64,000 nt of DNA, from positions 2,170,001 through 2,234,000 of the forward strand of contig JACCLO010000005.1 in the NCBI GenBank assembly GCA_029448655.1, in the 5' to 3' direction. The position numbers and the translations under genes were made by a program. The notes beneath the pieces were generated by a model. The model was not told the DNA's origin. It searched no databases and saw only the letters and a program-made list of their open reading frames with translations. Source of the DNA: Wolfiporia cocos (taxonomy: Eukaryota; Basidiomycota; Agaricomycetes; Polyporales; Phaeolaceae). Shown one piece after another: positions 10,694 to 24,029 of the stretch; position 1 is the stretch's first letter, and every line of letters starts with the position of its first letter.

Positions 10694-12538
10694 TCATCGG
10701 ATCTCATTGTATTGCTCGTCCTCCGAATCCTTGTGGATACGTTGCCTGAATCGCTCGAGCCTGCCTCCCCACCTTCTCCCGAACCTATCTTCGAGCCTTT
10801 GCCAGACTCTCCGTAATTTCCAATCTGCGCCCCCGCTGAGCTTGTCAAACGCACTAAGTATCCAGTAGATCGTTCTATCGCTCGGGTGGGAATCGTGCGG
10901 CAGTTTCAGGAAGCTGTCGAACAGTGCCTCCAGGTTATTCAGGTTCCATGCAGACGTGGCAGATGTCAGTCGCATCGTCAGAGGCCCCGCCGACCGAAGG
11001 TGCCGAGTTTCCGACTTCCCGTGGCGTGCAAAGCCAAGGAAAATAGCTCGAAAGGCCGGCATGGTGGGAGACTTCTCCAGTCGTTCCGAATCGCCTGGGT
11101 CGTTCGGATCCGACCTTTCATGGAGGATGCCTGTCTCTTCGCTCCGTGTCATTAGATCTGAGAAGACGCTCAGCGCTCGGATGAGGTCTCCGTGATAGGC
11201 GTAGCACTGAATGAGAGTGTAGAAAGTGATTGGGCCGGGCTTGATCGTGTCTGGAATCGTAATTCCCTCTGTAGCTGCAAGCTGCGCAATGGCAGCACGG
11301 ATGTCTGATTCACCCACATAATCCTCTGGCGCAGAGTTGTGTCGCATTATGCGGTATACGAGTCCCGCAACGTCGATCCTCCCGTTTCGCGCAAAGGCCC
11401 AAATACATGCATTGAGGCCATCTTGCTGCAGCTCGTGGCCCTGCTCCTTCATCTGTTGGAGCGTCGCGCGCACGCCCGTCAAGTCGTTTATGCGCGTGAA
11501 ATAGCGAATGAGCACGAGGGATGTGATTCGATTGGGAGGGATTCCAGACGCTTCAAGCATTTTCGAGGCATGGCGCAAAGTGGCATAGTTGAGTGTGCGA
11601 CCTGCAATATTCAGCAGCGCCGTATAGGTGACAACGTTGGGTTTCGCCGCTGGACGATCGTCCGAAGGATCAGAGGTCACCAGGTACTGGTGACCGTGCG
11701 TAGTACCAGGGGGTCTTCGTAGAACCATGTCGTTGTATACGCCGAGCGCAGCTTGGAAGTCCTCGAGCCTCGTTTTTCTCCAGCCCTTTCCAGCGCAGTC
11801 AACAAGTCCGTTCCACTCCCAATCCTGGACGTGTCCGCCCGTGATGTGAATGGTGTATAAAACAGACATGAGGCGCAAAAATAACGTGCGGGTACGCGGT
11901 CGGGTGTTACATAGCAGACGGGCCAGCCGGTGCAGGCGTGAGTAGAACACGCGTGAAGGTCGATCATCGTGAGCTGGAAGAGAGATGAGTTGCTGGTACG
12001 CGTCCCAGGCCTCCGAGACGGACTTCGTGGTGGCTAGAAAACCCAATAGGCGCGACTGAAATGCGTGTGAATCTTCTGCTTGCACTTTGTCAGGTACGGC
12101 GGCATCGAGGTCGAAGACAATCTCTTCAGCCTGCTGACCACTCGGAATCATAAGTGGATCTGACCCCGGCGAACGCTCAGATGCGAGAGACGGGTCGCTG
12201 CTGAGGTCGTCCCAAAACGCGTTTGCCGTTTCCTCCTGAGGCTTACGCACGCCCGTTTTCTTTCTTGTGCGCGACAAGTTAGCTGGTGCAATGACAGGGC
12301 CTCTATCCGGGTCCACGAGAAGGTTTTCAGATGCGGATGTATAAGTGACATCCATATCCATATTGTGAGATTGTGTCTGCATCTCCTGGTTTGCATCGGC
12401 GCGCACACCGTCTTGCCGAGCATCGCCAGTCTCCGCCGTCTGGCGAGCAGTTTTTGAGAACACCCGGGGTCTACGGAGAGGGAGGCGTTGGAATGGGACA
12501 TGGTGACGTAGGAGGCCCAGAGAGGACACTCTCAGCAT
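10694..12538 (-). CDS. Pentatricopeptide repeat (PPR) protein, probably mitochondrial
   Basis: A single exon of 614 aa, unusual in this intron-rich window. The start at 12538 is the first true ATG (MLRVSSLGLLRHHVPF); the frame is open five codons further but only through GTG. The N-terminus is basic and S/L-rich, like a mitochondrial targeting peptide. The middle carries PPR helices, for example VVTYTALLNIAGRTLNYATL, NRITSLVLIRYFTRIND, GLNACIWAFARNGRIDVAGL and TFYTLIQCYAYHGDLIRAL. It probably binds mitochondrial RNA; the target is unknown. It is not obviously a duplicate of the PPR gene at 52-2032. Confidence 0.83.
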   Translation of the reverse strand: MLRVSSLGLLRHHVPFQRLPLRRPRVFSKTARQTAETGDARQDGVRADANQEMQTQSHNMDMDVTYTSASENLLVDPDRGPVIAPANLSRTRKKTGVRKPQEETANAFWDDLSSDPSLASERSPGSDPLMIPSGQQAEEIVFDLDAAVPDKVQAEDSHAFQSRLLGFLATTKSVSEAWDAYQQLISLPAHDDRPSRVFYSRLHRLARLLCNTRPRTRTLFLRLMSVLYTIHITGGHVQDWEWNGLVDCAGKGWRKTRLEDFQAALGVYNDMVLRRPPGTTHGHQYLVTSDPSDDRPAAKPNVVTYTALLNIAGRTLNYATLRHASKMLEASGIPPNRITSLVLIRYFTRINDLTGVRATLQQMKEQGHELQQDGLNACIWAFARNGRIDVAGLVYRIMRHNSAPEDYVGESDIRAAIAQLAATEGITIPDTIKPGPITFYTLIQCYAYHGDLIRALSVFSDLMTRSEETGILHERSDPNDPGDSERLEKSPTMPAFRAIFLGFARHGKSETRHLRSAGPLTMRLTSATSAWNLNNLEALFDSFLKLPHDSHPSDRTIYWILSAFDKLSGGADWKLRRVWQRLEDRFGRRWGGRLERFRQRIHKDSEDEQYNEIR

Positions 12539-12954
12539 CAATGGACTATGCACTCATCCTATGCAATTGTCGGTCAATCTGGACACAATCTAGACTGCAC
12601 CACACGTACCGCGACGTGCAGAACCACCGGCAAACGAGTCAGGGAGGACTGCCGCCGTATGTAGCGGTTCGTATGGCCTCTGAACGCGAGCTGGCGCGGG
12701 GATGCTGCCAGGTTGTGCGACTCGACGGAACAGCAAAAAGTGTTGGCGGCAGTAGCACAAGCGCCGGCCCATCATCGAATGCGGCATTTATGGCCAATCA
12801 GACTCTTTGTGGTGGACTTAGCCGTGGTCGTTCATATTTATTCGCGCACGCTCAGTTCATATCGTGTACGATAGCGAGGATGCATTGCCAGTACAAAGCA
12901 GAGCATGGTAATGAAGTAAGCGACGACCTAAAGAATAAGAGTACAGAGCAAAGA
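12539..12954. other. Gene-free interval between PPR and uL3 genes
   Basis: This is the upstream region of the PPR gene and the 3' region of uL3. A reading frame across it on the + strand is antisense to both ends and lacks coding character. Nothing else is seen. Confidence 0.5.
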
Positions 12955-14458
<1,504 letters not shown>

Positions 14459-14761
14459 TTTGGGGGGTTCTTGAGGGCGTTGCGGGCGTGCGCTTATTTG
14501 CGCGATATGTCCAGGACTTCGGAGTGGCAGTGGCTGAGCGCAACTATGCAGTTCTACCAAATCTGGTGCATCAGGCGCCCAAGACCCGGAGTGTACTTAA
14601 TTTAAAGCCCGTTCGGTCTTAGCCGAGATTTCCATAAACGCGTGAGGTCACGTAGCATGTCACGGGCGTGACTCGGTTGAATCTCCAGCCACAGCGACCT
14701 TGCCGCGTCAGGTTGTACCATCTCTCAACTTATTCACCACCTCTACTTGCGTCACCTTCAT
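14459..14761. other. Divergent promoter region uL3 / MRC1
   Basis: About 300 bp separate the uL3 start (-) from the MRC1 start (+), so this is likely a shared bidirectional promoter. A near-TATA run (taatttaaag) lies at about 14598-14608. No gene is seen. Confidence 0.5.
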
Positions 14762-17700
14762 ATGTCCGCGGCATCAACGGTGGATGTCGTGGATCCCGCT
14801 CGGGGAGGATATCTGTCCTCAGAGGACTCGCCGGTCATCAGGCGTCCAGCAGTGACGTACGGTCGCCGAGCTAGAGAACCTCTCTCGGACGCGGATACAT
14901 CAACATCTGGAGCCTTCATTGGCAGTTCATCACGCGACAACTCAGTTAGATATCTCTCCTCTGGTCCTGAAGATGAGGTTCCACCAAGCTCCGATGATGG
15001 CGACGCGTCGTTTCACTCGATGGCTCAAGACGAAGACAGCGAGCACGAGGGCCCGAGCGCGTCATCCGAATTCCAGTTCTCTTGGAGGAAAGGGCTCAAA
15101 GAATTGGACACTGTGTATGCAGAGAGGGACGGGCGCGTCAATGAGCAGGGCTCATCCCGGAATGACGCGAACAGTAGCAGCGCTAATGAGTCGTCACGAC
15201 ACGGCGAGTCTCAATCTCCCGTTCATTCACCCACGCGACACGCGACAGCCACGGTTGAGGGGAACCTTGCACAGGCTAAGCACGCTTTACTTAGAGGCTC
15301 AGAAGATATTGCATCCCCCTCATCCTCACCAGACGTGGTTGTTCGACGCCGTGCTAAGGGCGCCACATTTTCATCGGACCGCGACGATCTATTCTCGCCC
15401 AAACGCAATGGGGGTCTATCCCTTACATCACCGCCGATCTCTCCTACACCTTCTGCTCTACATATGCCTCCTCCTCCCTACAGGGGCAAGGGCAAGTCGA
15501 GAGCAGCAGATTATTCTGACTCAGATAATGAAAGCGATCTCGCTAGCTCCGCAACACGCAAGTTTAGACGAGCTCAATCCTCTGCAAAAGGGAGAGAGAA
15601 GCGTATCAGGGTGTGTGCATGTTGCAACGCTTCATAACGTAACGGCCACTGAAAGCGCAGGATCTTGATAGCCTCCTTCCAAGAAGGAGATGGAAGAGAC
15701 GAAGAAGGCAACAGCTAGGATGATCGCTGAACGTGCTGTTTCACTTCCGCGTGCGGAAAACAAGCGTCTGCCAATAACCAGTCTGTTTGCGAAACTGGAG
15801 TAAGTCGCGTTTCGTTTGTTTTGGAACATTATGGTGCCAATGTCGATGACAGGCGAAAGGTCACCCCCGGAGCAGAGGTGGAATTGCCGCCAATAGAGTC
15901 TGAAAACACTGGCTCAGACCCTATTCAGCCCTTCTCGTCTCCCGCAGTGGACAAGATCGCTTCCATGTCCTCCAGGGCAGCCGCGATGATGGTACGTTCG
16001 CCAACATGGCAAGCGGCCACAATCAAATCGGCACGGTCGCTAAAGCCCGAAGCCTCCATTGCAAGCCTACCACAGGCCGAAGACTCTAGTGACGACGAGA
16101 CCCTGGAAACTGGCTCGGTACTGCAGCAGGATGAGAGGTCGCGGTTGGAGGACGAACGACGGAAACGTCTCGAGGAATTGAAGCTGCGCGCCCTGGAGCA
16201 GCAGAAACGCCGCGCTGAGGCTGAAACAGCCTCGCAGGATGAAAGTGATCTGGAGATTGTCTCCGAAAATATGCAGTCCGTGGCGAAGGAAGAAGCGCGA
16301 GCAAGAAAGGCGATGGAAGCGCAGGGTCTGAAGAGATCTGTAGGCCGGCATCGGCAATTGGCTCTAGCGGGCGCGACTAGACGTTCTGATGCATCTTTCG
16401 CCCCCAAAGGATTCGACGAGTTGCCTCCAGGTAGAGAGCTGCATGTCTTGCAGGCCGCTGCCGCCGTCACATTCTCGCGTGCAAGCACGGAGATGAAGAA
16501 CCACACCGCTCCGCACCTGAGCAAAGACCATTTGAACCAACTGCTGCTGCGCGACGCAGGACGACAAGCGGAAGAGGTCACCAGACAGAAAGAAGAAGAG
16601 TGGGTGAGGCGCGGCGGCAAAATTAAAGCACCGGTTGCTCACGATGCGGAGAACGTCGATGCTCGTGGGGCGTTGCTGGCGGTAGTCGCAAAGGGTCTCC
16701 AGGATAGGCAGAATGAGGACGAGGGTCACGAAGAAGGCGATGACGACGATCCGAACTATGAGGCGAGCCAAGACGAGAGTGGCCAAAGCAGTCGTGAAGG
16801 TAGTTCCGATGAGCAGACATCTGACCAAGAACATGTCGTCGTCTTTCAAGATCAAGCAGAGCCAGATGAAAATACCGACACCGATGACAATGCTGCTGCA
16901 CCTGCACGCCGTAACGTCAGACGTCCAATACGGAGGCCATTCACCACGATTCATTCTGACGAAGAAATTGAGCCGGGTGACGGATCTCCTCCAATGCGTG
17001 GAAGAATGCTAGCGCCAGATAGCTCGTTCACGTTCTCCACTCTTCCTGTACTCAACCACAGAGCATCCGTATCGTCGTTTGAGAATCATACGGAGGATGG
17101 CACTGACAAGGAGAACGACGCTCGCTTGATGTATGACAGGGGCGAGGACAAGGAGAATACAGCTATCGCGACGCAGTCTCTCTCTGCACGAGGACCCTTG
17201 GGCCAGACGAGCGGCGTGTTGGGACACGATCTTGGCCGGTCACCATTCTCCGATAGTGACGACTTGGATTTTGCGCTTGCAGCGGAAAGCACGCCCATGG
17301 AGGATCGTCGCGCACCTTTGCAAGACATATCCAAGGAACATGAAGAAGATGCGGATGATCCCTTTGCATTCGGCTCGCCACAACGGGCGGCTCGCCAGCT
17401 GATCTTCTCGAGAGCTGGAGGTCATTCTACAGATTTAGCAGAGTCATCCCCACTGCTCAAGGAATTCGAAAGTGCAGCGGCACCTCAGTCCGGATTTGCG
17501 GACCTCTTCGAAGCAAGTGCGGTGCGCGCACAGGAGTCACCAATGGTTCCCAGGGCAAAAGCACTTGCCGGAGGCATATCACAGTTCTTTACCCAAGAGT
17601 CGGTGAGTGCATCGTAGTTAATGCGGGAGGTGTGCGCTGACACAATGCTAGCCTGTACAACAGCAAGACAGTCCTGGATTCAGCCGATTGAGAACAAAGC

Positions 17701-19520
17701 CCAGCCAAGACCTGGCTTTGACGATGGATTCTGGTCTTCAGCCCGCACTAGAAGTTAGCTCAGGTCTCCGTCGGAGAGCAGAGGATATCTTTGCGAGGGA
17801 ACAAGGACTATTGGCAGAAGGTTCTGAGAACATGTCAGACAAGGATAAATCGCTACACATCAATGAGTTCGGGTACGCATGGGACAGTCGTTGTACCCCT
17901 CCGTGCTAATCGTTGCCCCTTTGCAGATTCTTCACGCAATCAGTACCTGCATTCAAAGTACCTAAGGCGTCGCAGTTGCGCTCTCCGGCTATAGCGGGGA
18001 CCTTGCCGATGTCAATATCCTCCACTCGTCGCCCGGCAATTAGAACGCCTCTCGCCATTCTCGAAGCAGATACCGATATGGAGCTGCAAGAGGAACAGCC
18101 CAAGGGGCGTCTGATGAAGCGCAAGTTATCACCGGCGGAGTCTCCTTCACAGAGTCGTCAATCGAGTCCCTCGCCTAGTCCCAGTAAGTCGCGAAATGCA
18201 TTCGACATCCTGCGGAAGGCGGCTCGCCCAACGCAGAAGCTGCCCAGTATACCAGGGAGGAGATTAGGAAAATCGGAGTTCATTGAGGGAGAGGCAGAAG
18301 AGTCTGATGATGATGCTATGATGGGCTTTGGCGGTCACAAGAAAGACGATGACGAAGAGGACGACGACCCGAGCCAGGACCAGACGTTGGCAGAGTTGGT
18401 TGATGACGCAGCAATGGATGAGAAGACACTAGCCGAAGAAGTTGTACTGGAGAAAGTCAGGTATGTGGGATTGAGTGGCGAACCCGTTGTCAAATCGCTT
18501 ATGGAATGACCTCGCAATGCAGAGAGCATCAGCAAGAAGATGACGAGGCCGCAGAAAAGATTGCCAACGATGTCGCGCACGGAAAATATAGGATCAAGAG
18601 GCGCGACCATGGCATTGGCTTCGAGGATAGTGAATCTGACTCCGATGACGAGGCTGCTGCGGCCAGGAGAAGGATGCAAGCAAAGAAGCGCAAAATCGAG
18701 GGTGATAGCCTGGAACAGCTTGGTGAGTTTCCAGACCATACCATCGCGAATTGTGGCTAATACGGTATTGTATAGCCAAGCATCCGGAGACTCTGGCGTT
18801 CTATCAGGCATATCATGTCGGAAACACTGCAGACGGCGACGACTTCGTGGACTCGAACCAAGATGAGCTTACATTGGTCGACGGACGCGACTCTCGTGAC
18901 GCGGAAGAAGAGCAGGAGGAGGATGAACCAATGACTGTTTCAGAGCTGCACCAGAAGCTTCGCGAAGCAGCTCAGGAGGCTGCTCGTGATGGAACCGTGG
19001 GTAGCAGGGTTCTGATTTGAGTACCTACCGTCTGACGATCCTCCACAGGTGCATCGGCCTTTCGACCCGACCGATGTGTCTTGGGTTGACCATGCTGATG
19101 GCAGTAATGATGAATCCGAGATACCTGCTGTCAAAGAAGTTCAGACGCGCAGTTCCAAGTTCACCACTCAGCAGAGAATGGAATGGGACGTCAGCTTGCA
19201 GGTGAGTCTACGTGCATCTTTGCCGATCTTGCATTAACGAGACAATTTGGTACTGCCAGACTTCCACTCGCACGGACGACGAACGAGATCGAGTGCGTTT
19301 GCAGGCATGGGCCAAAGGCGAGTCACGAACAGGTGGCGCTGCACGTTCCACTGGAATCTCTGCTGTGACTGGGCGCGGAAAACGACGCCCGGGTAGTAGT
19401 GCTGCCAATGCCAGGCAGCGAACAACTGCGGGATCGTCAACCAATGTCAAGCAAGCCACGAAGGTTAAGAAGATGAACAGTGTGCTATCTACTATTTCAC
19501 GATCAGGTCCGCGAGGTTGA
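14762..19520 (+). CDS. MRC1: DNA replication checkpoint mediator MRC1 / claspin homologue
   Basis: Nine exons: 14762-15610, 15672-15799, 15853-17602, 17652-17872, 17927-18460, 18523-18722, 18776-18996, 19049-19201 and 19260-19520, giving 1438 aa with phase closed. The protein is largely disordered, acidic and Ser-rich with several SQ/TQ sites, as in Mrc1/claspin. Diagnostic pieces are PPSKKEMEETKKATARMIAE and RLPITSLFAKLE in the N-terminal third, basic coiled-coil segments, and the C-terminal MRC1-like block KYRIKRRDHGIGFEDSESD followed by LAKHPETLAFYQAY. Mrc1 travels with the replication fork, tethers Pol epsilon to CMG and passes the Mec1/ATR signal to the effector kinase. The start is the first ATG; the frame extends upstream only through a TTG. 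Confidence 0.88.
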
Positions 19521-20435
19521 CGATGGCTGCCACATTACGTAACGTGTGCATTTGCATCACTTCTAGCTTTGTATACGTTGTTCATGATGCCCTCATCTTG
19601 TCATGCAATTTCCGCCGTCTATGTCAACATCTTGTATCTTGTAATGTCAGTTACCTTGGACAATTTATGATGATATCGCTCGACCATCTCATCGTGTGCG
19701 ACCGGTATAGTCAGGAGGAAAGACCGAATTGAAGGTAATTAACACTCCGGGTATAGAGGAGCTGCAGTGTGCACCCCGGGTACGGATATTAGTAGTACTG
19801 TTTCCCGCGCATCCTCCCCCAACGCACCCATGGAACCTCGCGAGATTGTCTAACAGACGGGATAGAGTATGAATGTGGCGCCTGGCGCGCTCGGCTAATG
19901 CTCTTTCGCCTTCGGGATTTGTCCTGGTTGATCTAAGCTGAGCCTGTCAGCGCCATATTTGCATTACCAACTAGAACAGGTGTCACCTTGTGTCTCATCA
20001 TTATGAGCTTAGCCATGCAAGCGGGTGGTCCTGTTTCACGGAATGGTGTTCCTGCCAGCAGCATGAGTCTGTGGTCCATGTTACGCGACCGGAACAACGA
20101 CATACGGGCAGCTACTAAAGCAAGGCCGGCTTCGTGTGCATCGAGCATTTCGTCCCCGCCCGTTATAGAGTACCATATTGAGGGGCATAAGAGACAGCAT
20201 AACACAAGAGAGCCGATGAGAGACAAGAAAAACATGGGGAGCATATTGTGACACGGCCAATGAAGGCTTCTACAGGGCGACGTGGCCAAAGGGACGGCTG
20301 AACTACAGTCGCATGAATGAGCTTGCACCGGGCAGTGAGCCAAAGCAGGACGCAGGGTGAGTAGGAATGATGGTCGGCTGCCAAGTATAAAAGAGTTCCG
20401 ACAATATGATTTGCGCTTCAGGACGCGCGCCTGAC
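19521..20435. other. Gene-free interval, MRC1 3' side to repeat-rich block
   Basis: No convincing gene is seen. A minus-strand frame at 19933-20343 has a hydrophobic segment but no homologue that I recognise and no intron structure. Base composition shifts toward A+T from about 20400. Confidence 0.4.
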
Positions 20436-20723
20436 ATCTCAGACCCAGTGAAAAGCCGTCATATCCTGAGTGTATCAGTAAATACTAGTAAATATCAAAA
20501 AATATACTGAGATAACCATTTATACCAGAAGCTACGAAAGCTAAATGCCAAGAGTCTGGCCAGTCAGATCACCGATGCCAAGACTTTTGTCATACCCATA
20601 CATACTAGTTAATATACTCAACATATCCTCGGTTCATAGAAGTCAATTTTTTGAGCAGACGTCCAGTCACAAAACTGCAAGTCGACGTCAAGTCAAAAAG
20701 TGTCCTGTGGGCTAGTCTCGTCC

Positions 20724-20870
20724 CCAGACCTTGCACGTGGCTGCTGCCACTCGGGAGGACCCGAGCGGAGTGCGAAAAACATATTGCAGCAGCCACTGTA
20801 CAAGGTCTGGTGGGTTTCGTCAGGGCGGGTGTAGGTGACCCCGTCTCGTGATCGCGACGCTGGCCTACAG
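20724..20870 (+). repeat. Left arm of large inverted repeat, with internal hairpin
   Basis: Positions 20724-20810 form a fold-back that starts CCAGACCTTG and ends CAAGGTCTGG, with GGCTGCTGC/GCAGCAGCC pairing inside. The next 43 bp (from 20811) match the right arm at 42 of 43 positions in reverse orientation. The gradual loss of similarity outward suggests an old inverted duplication. Confidence 0.8.
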
Positions 20871-20932
20871 CGCGACGCGCATCCTCACAATTGTACTTGT
20901 ATGCTACCTGATTTCGCAGAATCACTGTCATA

Positions 20933-21228
20933 ATGCCCTCTAAGCAAACTCACGGCAGTCTGTTTGATCGCGACGTTAACGATATGCTCAATGCGGCGCG
21001 TACTGTGGCCGAGAAATGTTGCCAATATTATACTCATCCGCAGATACACGCCGCTTAGTCACCGAGAAATTCCAAAACGTATTTAGGGCTGACAGAGTGC
21101 AGTACGACTGGCAGCTTGATGTCAGGGAGGCACTGCTGCTGCACCTAGACTCCGTTGTCACTGCCGGCACAGGATCGGGCAAAACTGGACTGGTTTTGAT
21201 GTCTGATGAGATGGTGGCAAAGTCGTGA
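20933..21228 (+). pseudogene. Broken DNA helicase N-terminal fragment (RecQ/DEAD-like)
   Basis: From the ATG at 20933 the frame reads MPSKQTHGSLFDRDVNDMLN and on to a stop near 21050. The coding sense continues in another frame as LVTEKFQNVFRADRVQYDWQ, then VREALLLHLDSVV and the Walker A motif TAGTGSGKT, ending at a stop at 21226-21228. The layout (conserved aromatic/Q-containing segment just before a P-loop) is that of superfamily 2 helicases; no downstream helicase motifs follow. It is a frame-broken relic, unless an unrecognised intron bridges the shift. It sits between the two arms of the inverted repeat. Confidence 0.6.
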
Positions 21229-21342
21229 TTGTCGTTGTTAAGCTCAGACATTATGATTTAAAGTGATAAGATGGTGCAGTACGGCATAGACGCGGCCAGC
21301 TACGCTTCGCGTGCGTTTGTGAGCTCATCGAGTGCGACGCGT

Positions 21343-21496
21343 CGCGCGCTGTAGCATCGCGGTCACGAGACGGGGTCACCTACACCCGCCCTGACGAAAC
21401 CCACCAGACCTTATACCAGTGGCACCTGCAATATGTTTTTCGCACTCCGCCCGGACATGTCCGGGCTGCAGGTGCCACGTGAGGTATAAGGTCTGG
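21343..21496 (-). repeat. Right arm of large inverted repeat, with internal hairpin
   Basis: Reverse-complement partner of 20724-20870. Positions 21404-21496 carry a fold-back bounded by CCAGACC and GGTCTGG, with a variant stem (GGCACCTGCA/TGCAGGTGCC) that contains a second small palindrome (CCGGACATGTCCGG). The stem bases differ from the left arm while pairing is kept on both sides, which suggests compensatory change. Confidence 0.8.
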
Positions 21497-22828
21497 AACC
21501 GAGACTACCTGTGGGCAGCAATTTGGACCTTCGACTTCGTTGCAAGCAGCGAGCCCAAGCGCTCACGTGAGCTGGTCATTCAATTGCGTCATAGTACAAG
21601 TACTGTCCTGTCTCGAGTCGTCCGTCTATTTTTCTTATCTCTACCTCATACTTCCACCATCTCCCAAGGTATGTATGGCTCTGGTAAGGTGGTCATAGAG
21701 GATATCGGTTGCTTCATGCAGATCACAGCAAACGAAACAAGGTTCAGTGGGTATATGCATGCCCGGCACTTGTCTATCATAACTTCCGCCTGTAGATACA
21801 GACTGCAGAGGTGCGTACATTCTCCATTCTTGCGTCGCGCCCTAAGATGATGCTCCTCCTTCATCCGCTTTGCCGCCTGCTTGGCGAGGCACATTCTAAG
21901 CATGTGCTTGCGCTCCTGCAGGGGCATGCTCAACATCGCGGCCGCCTCACCTTCAAAATGCACAGAGCGTCAAGGACGCACTCGCCTGCCGATAGCACAC
22001 TAGGTGCACGTCCGAGCAGACTGGCCACAGATCATGATCAATATGGTGAGTGTATGCGCTGATTTTGACACATGACGTGCAGATTTCCAGCTCCGTAAAA
22101 GTTGTACTCAGCCTCCTTACACATACTACAGCAGGGGCGGCACCTCCATCAGGTCGAGCTGATGTACAACAAGGCCATTGATGTAGCTGGCATCGCTTCT
22201 GGATGACTTAGAGAACTGGACAATACGTGCACCATTTTTTGAGTGAGTCACATACTTTCTAGAGCAATAAATTTGAGTTGATACTGATACATGCATAGGA
22301 TGCCCTGCTGGATTCGCAAATTTTACTGTACTTGCTTGGACTCTCTGCTGATAGGTTCAGATTTTTTTGCTAGTTGCAAACGAGGCATGCGAGGGGATTC
22401 ACGGATGGATTTTGACGGACTTCGATATCTTCTGATACGACGCAAAACCCGCATCGCAATGTGCAGCATATGTTCCAGTACCTTCTGATAGTTTTCTGCA
22501 GCTCATAAATGAATTTTGATATTTATTGATACATTTTGATTGAATGAAGAGCAAAGGCCTCTAGGTATAAGTATAATCTGATAATTTTGGTCTCTCAGCC
22601 AAGACCCTCAGGTATTTTGCGGTAACTCCCAGTATGCTGGAAAAAATCTTAGGTATATTGAGGTATGAATGCTACATATCAAATTCTACTCTGATAGCTT
22701 TAGGTATCATATGGTAGCTACTGCTAGGTCGCTGTGCGCTAATCGTAGCCAACACTATCAACGTATCAGATCATACCCGTCATCTTTTGATAGGCCTTGA
22801 TAGGGGGTTTTCTCACTGGGTCTCAGAT

Positions 22829-24029
22829 CTCAGAGCCGCGGCACGAACGGCGCAGCCGAACTGTATGAAATACTGCTATCTTTCTCCAGTGGGAACATCA
22901 ACGGAAGAACTGTAGACATTGCATGGATGCACTGGGTCAACGCAATCTGTATGATTCCTCACAACTAAGTACCAGACAAGGGTCCTACGACACAGAGGAT
23001 GAGCGAGGAATGCGTTGTGAAGGTGAAGAGCGAATTTCTGCACATAGCAACTAGGCAAACCCCGACTTCCTCATGGCGAATAGAGCTTACAGGTGCTGCA
23101 TATAGATCCGGAGATACAGCCGAATGTGCAAATCCTTAGGTCAACACATCCTATCGTATTAACAGCTTTGATAACAGCTGAAGCGCTGACGCCACATAAT
23201 ATATAATATCCTCTACCGTAGACAAGCCGCGAGATCGCCCTCGTAAACTCTTGTGACACGCCCATCTTAGCTGAACAGTGAGCTGGTCCTAGTGACCTCC
23301 CAACCGGCACACTATCACCAGCGGGTGGTGGATCAATCTGTCAGATGAGGACATTGGCGATGCAGAATAGGCTGGTTGTACTGCCACCAGCGACGTGGGT
23401 AGGAATGCGATGAAGCTGTCCTTTACATAGTGCGGGAGACGCACTGTCTACGGACCAATCTATCAGTCAGCGGCACCCAAACAGGCTGCAAGTATAGCGA
23501 ACAGTGGGATGTCGAGACGAGCAGGCAAGAATACAGTGAAAGCAAGCGGCATACGACTGTATGATAAAAGGGGGCCATCGAGCAGCGGCGAGCAGGCCCA
23601 GACGTGGAGCTAACGCATCCCCCAGCCGACCCAGGTGCTTAGTGTCAGGTTTTTAAAGCTGTTTACAGCAGAGTAATGAGCAAGAGAAGTTGACTACGTC
23701 ATTACATAAAGTGGTGCATATGCGCAAAAATAATTGGTTTATCTGTCGAAAATAACTTACCAAAACCCCACGTGAGCATTGGTCCTCGCGAAAGTGGGCG
23801 CTTATTCTCCTACGAATTCCTGCTCTTGTCTGGTCCCAACCTCGCCTCCGGGACTTCATCACGCAACTGTATCTGCACTCATCTTGCTACGCTACACCAC
23901 AAACACTCATATTACTGATACTGGAGTGCAGTACTGACTTTACCCTCGAAGTTGACGAGCCGCACTCCCTCGACATCACCGTCCGCACGCGCCACATTTA
24001 CACGGAGCGCACATTACCATTACTATTCG
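22829..24029. other. Gene-free interval upstream of THO2
   Basis: About 1.2 kb without a supported gene or RNA. Short open frames on both strands lack coding character. The last 150 bp before 24030 are pyrimidine-rich and likely promoter and leader. Confidence 0.4.

Larger units (their letters stand above)
20436..22828. mobile_element. Probable degenerate DNA transposon or helicase-bearing repeat element
   Basis: The two ends match as inverted repeats: ATCTCAGACCCAGTGA at 20436-20451, and 22813-22828 reads ATCTGAGACCCAGTGA on the other strand (15 of 16). Both ends are followed inward by A+T-rich sequence with many short TATC/GATA-like repeats (TATCAGTAAATACTAGTAAA at 20480-20500, and similar at 22500-22800), typical of subterminal repeats. 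Inside lie a large inverted repeat and a broken helicase fragment. No target-site duplication is obvious, and no intact transposase is seen. The superfamily is unassigned. Confidence 0.5.

Noticed and set aside
19933..20343. 136-codon minus-strand frame with a hydrophobic segment
   Set aside because: There is no recognisable family, no exon partners and no promoter context; one hydrophobic run is not enough.
21646..21963. 105-codon minus-strand frame with basic helices inside the repeat block
   Set aside because: It could be a decayed element protein, but I could not link it to a family or to flanking exons.
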